From NCBI GenBank assembly GCA_965240325.2, contig OZ251229.1, positions 1-64,000 on the forward strand: DNA of 64,000 nucleotides, written 5' to 3'. The position numbers were made by a program, and so were the translations under genes. The notes below the pieces were generated by a model. The model did no database searches. It was not told the DNA's origin and saw nothing but the letters and a program-made list of their open reading frames with translations. Position 1 is the stretch's first letter, and each line of letters begins with the position of its first letter. Positions 1-11,047 of this stretch are shown one piece after another. This DNA is from Rebecca billardiae RCC1528. Its lineage: Eukaryota > Haptophyta.

Positions 1-128
1 CCTAACCCTAACCCTAACCCTAACCCTAACCCCTAACCCCTAACCCTAACCCTAACCCTAACCCTAACCCTAACCCTAACCCTAACCCTAACCCTAACCT
101 AACCCTAACCCTAACCCTAACCCTAACC

Positions 129-194
<66 letters not shown>

Positions 195-220
195 CCCTAA
201 CCCTAACCCTAACCCTAACC

Positions 221-260
<40 letters not shown>

Positions 261-276
261 CCCCTAACCCTAACCC

Positions 277-317
<41 letters not shown>

Positions 318-1135
318 CCCTAACCCTAACCCTAACCCTAACCCTAACCCTAACCCTAACCCTAACCCTAACCCTAACCCTAACCCTAACCCTAACCCTA
401 ACACCCTAACCCTAACCCTAACCCTAACCCTAACCCTAACCCTAACCCTAACCCTAACCCTAACCCTAACCCTAACCCTAACCCTAACCCTAACCCTAAC
501 CCCCCTAACCCTAACCCTAACCCTAACCCTAACCCTAACCCTAACCCCTAACCCCTAACCCTAACCCTAACCCTAACCCTAACCCCTAACCCTAACCCCT
601 AACCCTAACCCCTAACCCTAACCCTAACCCTAACCCTAACCCTAACCCTACCTAACCCTAACCCTAACCCTAACCCTAACCCTAACCCTAACCCTAACCC
701 TAACCCCTAACCCTAACCCTAACCCTAACCCTAACCCCTAACCCTAACCCTAACCCTAACCCTAACCCTAACCCTAACCCTAACCCCTAACCCTAACCCT
801 AACCCTAACCCTAACCCTAACCCTAACCCTAACCCTAACCCTAACCCTAACCCTAACCCTAACCCTAACCCTAACCCTAACCCTAACCCTAACCCTAACC
901 CTAACCCTAACCCTAACCCTAACCCTAACCCTAACCCTAACCCTAACCCTAACCCTAACCCTAACCCTAACCCTAACCCTAACCCTAACCCTAACCCTAA
1001 CCCTAACCCTAACCCTAACCCTAACCCTAACCCTAACCCTAACCCTAACCCTAACCCTAACCCTAACCCTAACCCTAACCCTAACCCCTAACCCTAACCC
1101 TAACCCTAACCCTAACCCTAACCCTAACCCTAACC

Positions 1136-1173
<38 letters not shown>

Positions 1174-1508
1174 CTAACCCTAACCCCTAACCCTAACCCT
1201 AACCCTAACCCTAACCCTAACCCTAACCCTAACCCTAACCCTAACCCTAACCCTAACCCCTAACCCCTAACCCCTAACCCTAACCCTAACCCTAACCCTA
1301 ACCCTAACCCTAACCCTAACCCTAACCCTAACCCTAACCCTAACCCTAACCCTAACCCTAACCCTAACCCTAACCCTAACCCTAACCCTAACCCTAACCC
1401 TAACCCTAACCCTAACCCTAACCCTAACCCTAACCCTAACCCTAACCCTAACCCTAACCCTAACCCTAACCCTAACCCTAACCCTAACCCTAACCCCTAA
1501 CCCTAACC

Positions 1509-1549
<41 letters not shown>

Positions 1550-2080
1550 CCCTAACCCTAACCCTAACCCTAACCCTAACCCTAACCCTAACCCTAACCC
1601 TAACCCTAACCCTAACCCTAACCCTAACCCTAACCCTAACCCTAACCCTAACCCTAACCCTAACCCTAACCCTAACCCTAACCCTAACCCTAACCCTAAC
1701 CCTAACCCTAACCCTAACCCTAACCCTAACCCTAACCCTAACCCTAACCCTAACCCTAACCCTAACCCTAACCCCTAACCCTAACCCTAACCCTAACCCT
1801 AACCCTAACCCTAACCCTAACCCTAACCCTAACCCTAACCCTAACCCTAACCCTAACCCTAACCCTAACCCTAACCCTAACCCTAACCCTAACCCTAACC
1901 CTAACCCTAACCCTAACCCTAACCCTAACCCTAACCCTAACCCTAACCCTAACCCCTAACCCTAACCCTAACCCTAACCCTAACCCTAACCCTAACCCTA
2001 ACCCTAACCCTAACCCTAACCCTAACCCTAACCCTAACCCTAACCCTAACCCTAACCCTAACCCTAACCCTAACCACGAC
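1..2080. repeat. Telomere, CCCTAA/TTAGGG array
   Basis: Near-perfect CCCTAA repeats run from the first base to about 2080, so the C-rich strand reads inward from a left chromosome end. Scattered variant units (CCCCTAA, CCCTAAA, CCCTA, one CACCCTAA) are most frequent in the first 1.3 kb. The unit is the TTAGGG type shared by many algae, stramenopiles, fungi and animals. Confidence 0.98.
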
Positions 2081-2131
2081 GGTTAGGGTTAGGGTCGTGG
2101 TAAGGGTTAGGGTTAGGGTCGTGGTTAGGGT
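2081..2131. repeat. Telomere repeats in reversed orientation
   Basis: Directly after the C-rich array the sequence switches to G-rich units: GGTTAGGGTTAGGGTCGTGG, then TAAGGGTTAGGGTTAGGG, TCGTGG and TTAGGG. The turning point is ACCACGAC at about 2074-2080, and its complement GTCGTGGT recurs at about 2095 and 2119, so the junction can fold back on itself. It looks like a small head-to-head telomere junction or a snap-back product. Confidence 0.85.
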
Positions 2132-2153
2132 CGCCGGTACTAAAATGGAAATT

Positions 2154-2262
2154 TCTCGAGATTGACCGAACCGATTTCAACGAGACTTGGGCTCTGCCAT
2201 GGAAATAAGAAGGGCTAGAGGCCCTCCAATTTTGAGAGGATTCGGCTCGGTCAATCTCGAGA
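2154..2262. repeat. 21-bp inverted repeat beside the telomere
   Basis: TCTCGAGATTGACCGAACCG.. at 2154-2174 is the reverse complement, with one mismatch, of 2242-2262. The arms are separated by 67 bases. The stretch is unique, less GC-rich than its surroundings, and lies between the telomere and the satellite array. No gene is evident. Confidence 0.8.
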
Positions 2263-2280
2263 AAACATACTTCTAAACCA

Positions 2281-3860
2281 AGGCCTGACAGTTGGCCCTT
2301 TGAACCCCTGGTTCCGTCGACTCCACCCACCGGGCGGTGCGGCGCGCGAGGAGCCAGCTCGCCTGAAATCAGTGCGGCCGAGACCTCGCATTAATCGCGA
2401 AAATCAGGATAATAGGCAGCCGCGCGCAGCCGCCGGGCGCGCGGGTGCACTCGGCGCGCTCCCACAAGGCCTGACAGTTGGCCCTAACCCCTGGTTCCGT
2501 CGACTCCACCCACCGGGCGGTGCGGCGCGCGAGGAGCCAGCTCGCCTGAAATCAGCGCGGCCGAGACCTCGCATGAATCGCGAAAATCAGGATAATATGC
2601 AGCCGCGCGCCGCCGCCGAGCGCGCGGGTGCACTCGGCGCGCTCCCACAAGGCCTGACAGTTGGCCCTAACCCCTGGTTCCGTCGACTCCACCCACCGGG
2701 CGGTGCGGCGCGCGAGGAGCCAGCTCTCCTGAAATCAGTGCGGCCGAGACCTCGCATTAATCGCGAAAATCAGGATAATAGGCAGCCGCGCGCCGCCGCC
2801 GGGCGCGCGGGTGCACTCGGCGCGCTCCCACAAGGCCTGACAGTTGGCCCTAGCCCCTGGTTCCGTCGACTCCACCCACCGGGCGGTGCGGCGCGCGAGG
2901 AGCCAGCTCGCCTGAAATCAGCGCGGCCGAGACCTTGCATTAATCGCGAAAATCAGGATATTAGGCAGCCGCGCGCCGCCGCCGGGCGCGCGGGTGCACT
3001 CGGCGCGCTCCCACAAGGCCTGACAGTTGGCCCTAGCCCCTGGTTCCGTCGACTCCACCCACCGGGCGGTGCGGCGCGCGAGGAGCCAGCTCGCCTGAAA
3101 TCAGCGCGGCCGAGACCTCGCATAAATCGCGAAAATCACTCTAATATGCAGCCGCGCGCCGCCGCCGGGCGCGCGGGTGCACTCGGCGCGCTCCCACAAG
3201 GCCTGACAGTTGGCCCTAGCCCCTGGTTCCGTCGACTCCACCCACCGGGCGGTGCGGCGCGAGAGGAGCCAGCTCGCCTGAAATCAGCGCGGCCGAGACC
3301 TCGCATTAATCGCGAAAATCAGGATAATATGCAGCCGCGCGCCGCCGCCGGGCGCGCGGGTGCACTCGGCGCGCTCCCACAAGGCCTGACAGTTGGCCCT
3401 AGCCCCTGGTTCCGTCGACTCCACCCACCGGGCGGTGCGGCGCGCGAGGAGCCAGCTCGCCTGAAATCAGTGCGGCCGAGACCTCGCATTAATCGCGAAA
3501 ATCAGCATATATTATGCAGCCGCGCGCCGCCGCCGGGCGCGCGGGTGCACTCGGCGCGCTCCCACAAGGCCTGACAGTTGGCCCTAGCCCCTGGTTCCGT
3601 CGACTCCACCCACCGGGCGGTGCGGCGCGCGAGGAGCCAGCTCGCCTGAAATCAGTGCGGCCGAGACCTCGCATTAATCGCGAAAATCACTATAATATGC
3701 AGCCGCGCGCCGCCGCCGGGCACGCAGGTGCACTCGGTGCGCTCCCGCAAGCCCTGAAAGTTGGTCCTAGCCCCTGGCTCCGTCGACTGCACCCACCGGG
3801 CGGTGCGGCGCGCGAGGAGCCAGCCCGCCTGAAATCAGTGCGGCCGACACCTTGCATTAA
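2281..3860. repeat. Subtelomeric satellite, 183-bp unit, nine copies
   Basis: Units start near 2281, 2467, 2650, 2833, 3016, 3199, 3382, 3567 and 3750, each with AGGCCTGACAGTTGGCCCT. Most steps are exactly 183 bases. The first is 186 and one is 185, from small insertions. Copies are highly similar, and the last (from 3750) is the most diverged. Copies 2 and 3 carry CCCTAACCC, while later ones have CCCTAGCCC. Because 183 is a multiple of three, one plus-strand frame stays open across the array. I regard that as a product of the period and not as a gene. Confidence 0.95.
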
Positions 3861-4275
3861 TCCCTACGCGGCCTGTTTGCCTGAACTGTCACTCGCCGAC
3901 CCCGCCGAGCGCGCGCGCGGCCGGTAGGTGACCAGAGCCAAGCCAAGCACGCGCCGCTCTCACCTCTACCCGGCGGTTCGGAGCCGCCCAACACATATGC
4001 TCGACGGCTAGCGAGCGCTCGCTCGAGAGCGGGCCCTGCGCGACCGTCCCTATGCGGCCTATTTGCTTTAGCTGCCACCCGCCGGCCCTGCCGAGCGCGC
4101 GCGCGGCCGGTAGGTGACCAGAGCCAAGCAAAGCACGCGCCGCTCTCACCTCTACCCGGCGGTTCGGAGCCCCCCAGCACATATGCTCGACGGCCAGCGA
4201 GCGCTTGCTCGAGAGCGGGCCCTGCGCGACCGTCCCTATGCGGCCTGCTTGCCGTAACTGCCACCCGCCGCGCGG
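3861..4275. repeat. Second satellite, 186-bp unit, about 2.2 copies
   Basis: Units begin with TCCCTA(C/T)GCGGCC at about 3861, 4047 and 4233, a 186-base period. Each carries the stretch GGTAGGTGACCAGAGCCAAG and an ACATATGCTCGACGGC box. The sequence is unrelated to the 183-bp satellite, which it directly abuts. Confidence 0.9.
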
Positions 4276-7200
4276 CGCGCGGCGCGCGGCGCTGCGCCTC
4301 CCGGCGCCTGTGCGCACGAGCGGCGCGCTAACCTAGCCCGGCGCTCGCTCGCACGCGGTCCGCGGGTCTGCACGCGGCGGCTGATCGTACGTTCAGAATA
4401 ATATTGGTCGGGCCGGTCGAAGCGCGAGGTTCGATCGCAGGAGCGGGCGCTCGTGGCCCGCCGGAGCGAGCACAGCGGCGGCGCGCGGCCGCGGCCCTCA
4501 GCCCGTGCCCCTGCTCGGCAGCTGGGCGCTGCAGCGGGCGCACCCCACCCCGGCCTCGCGCGAGAGCAGCGGCGATGCGTTGGGGTGCGCGGCGGTGCGT
4601 TGCGCCGCGGAGTGGGCGCGTTGGCCGCTCCGGGCCCGCACCGGGCGCACGCACCGGGCACGCACTCGAACGCACTCGAGCCGGCGCGAGCTTCGACGCG
4701 CGGCCGCAGCCGGCACATCACAGGGGGCCAGCGCACAAGTCCGGCGGCGCGGCGTGCGCGGCAGCAGCGCTGCATTCAGCAGTTGCCGCCCACCGGGGTC
4801 AGGTTGGACGAGGTGGAAGATGGGGGGCCGGGGCGGGGCCAGCTTCAAACGGTGCGAGGCGCTCGGACGGCAGTGGGGTGCCATGCGCGCGTCGCCCCCG
4901 GCGCGCGGCCGCGCCGCCGTCCGACGCCCAACGCAGCCTCGGAGAGCCGCCACGCCGCGCAGCGGCATGCGCGTCGCAGAGCGTGCGTGCAGTCGCGGGC
5001 AAGAGGGCAGTCCAAGCGCGCAGCACGCACCCCGCGCGAAACCGCAGTGCGCGGGCTGCTGCTCGTCGGCGCGAGCCTCGCCTGCCAGGCCGCTGCGGCC
5101 CGAGCCGCGACGCCCGGCGGTCGCGAGCCGCCACGCGGCGCGCAGCCACGCCTGCGCCGAGGCAGTGAGCGCGCACGCGCGCGTAGCGGACGAGGAGCAC
5201 GCATACGCGCGTGCGCGCGTTGCTGACCCGCCGGCACCTCCCGCCGTTGCGCCCGTCTGCAAAGCGAGACCCACCCCGCGGAGAACTCGGGCTGCCATGC
5301 TGATTTCTGAACAAGCGACGGAATTCGGGAGGCGCGAGGGAAAAAAGCACCGCCCGGCGACCCACGCCCCCCCAAAAAACAGCCCTCGGCAAGCATGGCG
5401 GCCCTCGTTCCGCCTCGGCGTTCGCGGGGTCAAGACTCAAGGGCTCAAGGCGGACGTCGTGCTGTCCGGCGCGCACGCACGCCGACTCAGCGCGACTCAG
5501 CGGTGCGAGAGAGGGGCCACGCGCCGCCGAGCACCATGCGCTCGGTGCACCCCCTCCGGCTCGCACCGCCCCACCCGTGGCCCTTGCGACTGCGCCCCCG
5601 ACGCGAGCGCACTGCCCGCTCGCTCGGCCCGCGCTGAAAGCAAACGCTGCCGGCTGCGCGCGGCCGCGCGAGCGCACGGCCGAGCGGCCGAGCGCGCTTG
5701 CTGGAGGGATGCACTCGCGTCTCCGCCACTCGCACGCACGACGCCGCGCAGTGCGTGGTGCCCGCCAGCCACGCGTGAACAGCTGCCAAGTCTGCGCGCA
5801 AAGCTCGGCCGCGGCGCGCTTGGCTGTTGAAAATAAAGGCTGCGCGACTCCTGCTAGCCACCGCCGACCCGCGGTGATCATGCGCGCCGGAGTGTGCGCT
5901 CGTCTCGACCGCCACGCACCATGGCAAGGGACGGCCGCTCCCTCGAAGCGAGGCGCGTGCGCGAGCGTGCGCAGCGCGGCTGTGATGGCGCGCACCAGAG
6001 GCAGCTCGGACGAGGTGAAGGATGGGGGGGCGGGGGCGGGGGCGGGCTGGGCCGGTGCGTTGCGCCAGCCACGGCCGCGACGCCCTCGCGCCACGCGCCG
6101 CCGACCTAGCATGCGCTGCGCTCGCTCGGCCGGCCCACCCCACACGCTGCCATCGCCTGCCATCGCGCTTGGCCGGTGCCGGCCACGCGCGCGCTGCCGC
6201 CGACGCGGCGTCGGTGCGGCCGCGATAGGTCGAGCCTGGGGCGCGGGCAGCCAGTGCGGGCGCGCGCGAGCACGCCGCGGGGCGCCACGCCTCGATCTCG
6301 GCTGCGCCACCGCGTGCTGCGCCCAGGTCCGACGAGCCCAGCCCAGCCGCACGGCGCGGCGAGCTCGCCGGCGGCGCCAGTCGGCACGGCTCCGGACGCA
6401 GCCTCTGACTTGCAGCCTTCGCCAGAGCCTGGCTCGTAGTCGTCGCGTGCGCACTCGCGCGAGCAGCCCGTTGGGCCCCACGCCTCGCTCTGGGCTGGAC
6501 CGCCGCGTGCTGCGCCGCGGTTCGTCATCACACCTCTCCAGCCGGAAGGCAGAGGCCATCAGCTGCCGAGTCACAGCCGAGTGGACGTGGTCGGAACACT
6601 CTGCGCAGGCCGCGCGCGGCAACTGTGCAAATGGCGGCGGCGGGCGCGGGCGCGGCTGCTTGGCTAGATGATGCGCATGATGAGGCCAAAGGCTCGTCAG
6701 ACGCCCGTCGTCGCTGATCCGCCGCCCAATCGGCCCTACCAGAGGCGGCCCGGCCGCACCCGGACGCGGCGACCGGGCTGCCTGCCCTCTCAGACTCGAA
6801 TGCCGATGGCGTGACTCCCAGCGCGGTGGGATAGGGCGGTGCCTGCGCGGCGGCCGCCCATCACCGCGATGCTGACCAGGCGCGAGCGCGCTCGAGTGTG
6901 CTCTTCTCGACCGCCACGTGCCCGCGCCGCGGCAAGCCGAGCCCGCTCTTTCGACGTGAGGCGCGCGTGCGCCCGGCCGCACCGCAGTGGGACGGCCGTG
7001 CGCAGATGAGCTGGCGCGAATCACGCGCGATGAGGAGCGCCCTGCTGCTTGCCGCGCTCACTACGCGGCCCACCAGGCGCAGGCTTGACGGAGGGTAAGA
7101 TGGGGGGCCGGGGCGGGGGCAGCATCGATCGGTGCGAGGCGCTGAGACGGCTGCGGCGCTCCACATCAGCAGCGCCCGGCCGCGCGGCCCGCCTCTCCAG

Positions 7201-8932
7201 TGCGGCCCGCCAGCCAGCAGCGCTCGGCGGTAGCTGCCACAGCAGCAGCGCCCGGCAGGCGCCGCCGCGCGCGCCGCGCGGTCCGCTCGGGCGCGGAGCG
7301 GCAGCCTCGGCGCCGCAGGAGCGTGCGCGGCGGGGCTCACACACGTCCCACCGCGCAAGAGCCGCGCAATCGGCAGCCGTGACGCGCCGCTCGGCGCTGC
7401 CGCGCTCCCGCCCTGACTGGGCCGCCCTTGCTGCACGCTGGGATGCCCTCGCGGGCGTGGCCCGTTCACCCCCCAGTTCGGCCGTCCGAGTGGCCCGACT
7501 GCCCGCGCACAGCCATGCCGTGCTGCGCCACGCGAAGCGCAACAGCACCTAGCCAGCCACAACGGCACAAGCCAGCTGCAGGCTTAGCAGAGAGAGGTGG
7601 CATTGCCACCTCCCTCGGCTGCAGTTGCTGAGTGGTCAGCGGGACACTCGCAGGCCGCGCTGCGACAGAGACCACAAATGGCGGCGGTGGGCGGCGACGC
7701 GGGCGATGGCTGCTGATTCACAAAGCAGCCAAGGCTCGTCGATAGACGCCCGCCATCGCCGCCTGCCTCCCCAAACCGCCCAGCGCTGCTATCGGACGGC
7801 CCGCGCCGCTCGCCGGAGACAGGTCGGATGGCGAGTGAGACTGGGCTGGGACAGATACGCACCTTGGGCTCGTGCGAGGCGCAGGGGCGGATACGGCGCT
7901 CCACGTACGCGCCTCCAGGCGCACGACCGCCTCGTCCGACGCGGGCTCGCGCCCATCTTGCGCCGCGGGATGCAGACTCGTGGGGAGAGGCCATGCTGAT
8001 TCGCGCGCAGCCGCGACCAACGGTCGTCGGTGACTTCGCGAAAAAATGATTACGTACCAACCGATATTCCAGGCGAGGGAAAAGTCAACTGGGCCTCGGA
8101 AGCCAGCATAAAGACTGGCCGCGGCAGAGAGCCTCGATGGAGGCCGTTTTGAACGCGCTCGCGCGCGGCGAGGTGAGCCGTGCAGGGTTGTTCGGCGCTG
8201 TGGGCGCCTCGAGGGCGTCAAGGTAGACCGCGCCCAAGCGGCTGTCGCCCCCTGGATCGGCCTCTCCGCGCCGTGCGAGGCCACGGCGCGCGGGCGGTAC
8301 ACGACCTCCTGTCTGACGGCCGAAGGTCCGAGTGGTCAGCCCCCAGTGCGTTTCTCCAGCGGCGCACGCCAGCCTGACGGGCGGCCGGCGGCCCCGCGTT
8401 TCCGCAAAAGCGCGAAAATCTTTTTTTGCGTCGATTTCACGGTAGGCGTCGGACCTGGCGCAGTCAGGAACAAGCTATGAGAGAGCCGCCGAAGCGGCCA
8501 GTCTTTATGGCGGCGCCGCTTCCCGGCCGTCCCCGGAGGGCGGCTGTCGGTCGCGTCGCGTGCGCGCGCGCGGCGGCCCAGTGGTGCGCGAGAGGATCCA
8601 CGCGCCGTCGAAGCACGCGCCCAGAGCGCCGCTCAAAACGTCCCACGCGCTGCCATCGCGACAGTGCGCGGCGACGCGAGCGCACCGCCACTCCCCTCGC
8701 TCGGCCGCGCTGCCACGCAAACGCAGCCGGCCGCGCGCGGTCGCGCGGGTGCACTGCCGAGCGGTCGAGCGCGCGTACTGGGGGGATGCACTCGCGTTTC
8801 CGTCGCTTGCACGACGCCGCACAGTGCGCGGTGCCCGTCAGCAACGCGTGAACAGCTGCCAAGTCTGCGCGCGGAGCTCGGCCGCGGCGTGCGCGGCCGT
8901 TCAGCATAGAGACTGCGCTTCTGCTGCTCGCC

Positions 8933-8945
8933 ACTAACCCTAACC
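8933..8945. repeat. Interstitial telomere-like tract
   Basis: ACTAACCCTAACC lies about 6.9 kb inside the chromosome. The otherwise similar block near 5860-5880 lacks the motif, so it arose or was lost after the duplication of these blocks. Confidence 0.7.
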
Positions 8946-10713
8946 GCGCTGCGGTGTGCTCGTCTCGATCGCCACGTGCACGCGTCCCTGCAAGGGGCGG
9001 CCGCGCCTTCGACGTGAGGCGCGTGCGCGACCAGCGGCATGCAGTAGCTGCGCGTAGGCCGTTCGCTGCCGTGATGGCGCGGACTGGAGGCAGCTCGGAC
9101 GAGGTGGAAGATGGGGACGCGGGGGCGGTGGCAGCTGAGCTGGTGCGCGGCGCCAGCCACGTACGCGGCGCGCTCCCGCCACGCGCCGCCGAGCAGCACG
9201 CGCTGCGGTCGCTCGGCTGGCTCGCACCACCCCACGCGCTGCCGTCGGCCCGCGCGGGCGCGCGATGGGCAGCCCGATCCGGCAGCGCGCGCTGCCCCAG
9301 GCCCAGCATCGGTACGGCCGCGACAGCCCGAGCCTGGAGCACTGGCAGCCCGGGCGGGCGCGCGCGGGCATAGTCGCGGGATGCCACGCATCGACCTCGG
9401 CCGCGGCGCCGCGTGCTTCGCGCCGAGGTCAGACGAGCCCAGCCGAGCCGCACTGGACGCGGGCGCGCCTGGCATCGCGCGCTCGGCGCAGCCGGCACGG
9501 CTCCGGACGCACCGGCCTCGGCGCTGCAGCCGCAGCCCGAGGCTGGCTCGAGGTCGTCGCGTGCGCCCTCGTGCGGGTAGCCCGGGGGGTCCCACGCCTC
9601 GCGCTCGGCTTGACCGCCGCGTGCTGCGCCGCGGTTCATCGCACCTCGCCAACCAGGCCAGCAGCTGCCGCGCGGTCGGAGCACTCGGCACGGGCCGTGC
9701 GCGAGCGGCAACTGAGACTTCAGATGGCGGCGGGCGCGGGCGCGGGTGAAGGCTGCTTGGCTAGACGACGCGCAGGTTGCAGCCAAGGCTCGCCAGCAGA
9801 CGCCCGTCGTCACCGACCCACCGCCCAACCCACACACACACCCCGAGGCGGCTGTCAGACGGCACGCGGAGAGCGGCCGTGCGCCGGGAGCCGGCGCTCA
9901 CGCGCGGTGCGGGGCCTGGTCGACGCAGCGGCTGCCGCTCGCTGCGGGCACCAGGTGCAGGTTGGACGAAGAGCAAGATGGGGGGCCGGGGCGGGGAGCA
10001 GCGTCGACCGAGGGCGAGGCGCTGGGACGGCTGCGGCGCTCTCCGCCCGCAGCTGCCTGGCGCGCGGGCCCGTGCGGGGCAGCACCTGGCAGCCGCCCGC
10101 AGCAGCAGCCCTCGGCGGGCGCGCGCGCCGCGCGCTCGGCTCAAGCGCGGCGCGGCCGCTGGCGCCTCGGCGGAGCGCGCGTGTGAGCGGTGGGACGTGG
10201 ACGCAAACGTGTCACGGCACGGGAGCCAGCAGACGATCACGCCCAGCGCGCGCCGGCTCGAAGCGAGCGCGGTGCGGCCGCGGCGGCCTCGTGGGGCGCG
10301 ATTCGCGCGCGTCGGGACGCGCCCGTCACAGGGGCGCGCGGCGGTGAGCGCGTCGCCAAGCGCCGCGACGCGCTGCTCGGCGCATCGCACGGCTGCGACC
10401 GCCGCCGCAGCTGGGGTCAAGCGCGCCGAGGGAGAGCGGACGCGGCGCGAGCGCATCGGCGCAGCTCGCGTGCAGTGAGAGGCTGCATGGAGGCTCTGCC
10501 CCAACGCGGCCCGCGCCGCTTCGCTCGGCGAGCGCTCGGAGCGCGACACGCGCTGTCGGGCACCGAGCGCGACCGCGCGCGCGGGGGCCAGCGCCGCGCA
10601 CGCGACGAGTGAGGGAGCCGCCGTCACGCGGTCGCAGCAGCGGGCGCGCCATCTCGCGGTTTAGCTGGGCACCACGCATACGCGCGACGTGTGCCAGCAG
10701 AGTGGTAGCTGTG

Positions 10714-11047
10714 CTGGCGGGCAAGATGTGCACGCTGGGGCGCGCCCCTGAGGGGCCTGACGCCACCCCCCACGTGTCATACTTGGTCTAACGGTGGTAT
10801 AGAGTGGCACTGCACCACCGCTTGCTTCGGGGCGCGCTCTCAGCCGACGCCCTTACCGCCCGCGCGGTGGCGCAGCGCTCGGCCGCGCTAGCCGAGTGGC
10901 GGTTGGGCTGGCGGGCAAGATGTGCACGCTGGGGCGCGCCCAGGAGGGGCCTGGTGCCGCACCCCACGAGCCAGACTCGGTCTACCGGTAGTACAGAGCG
11001 GCACCGCACCGCCGTAGCTTGCTTCGGGGCGCACGCTGGGCGGACGC
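10714..11047. repeat. Tandem duplication, about 194-bp period
   Basis: CTGGCGGGCAAGATGTGCAC starts at 10714 and again at 10908. Both copies continue with GCTGGGGCGCGCCC, a GGTCTA(A/C)CGGT(G/A)GTA box and GCTTGCTTCGGGGCGC. The copies are clearly diverged. No gene is evident. Confidence 0.8.

Noticed and set aside
2300-3927. Long plus-strand frame of 424 codons across the satellite, and a shorter one after it
   Set aside because: The frame is open because the unit is 183 bp (3 x 61) and stop-free. The peptide simply repeats per unit and has no independent coding signal.
4404-7024. Large overlapping frames on both strands, up to 741 codons
   Set aside because: Very high GC removes stops in all frames. 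The peptides are Arg/Ala/Pro/Ser-rich, mutually overlapping and without domains, and they lie in duplicated subtelomeric DNA.
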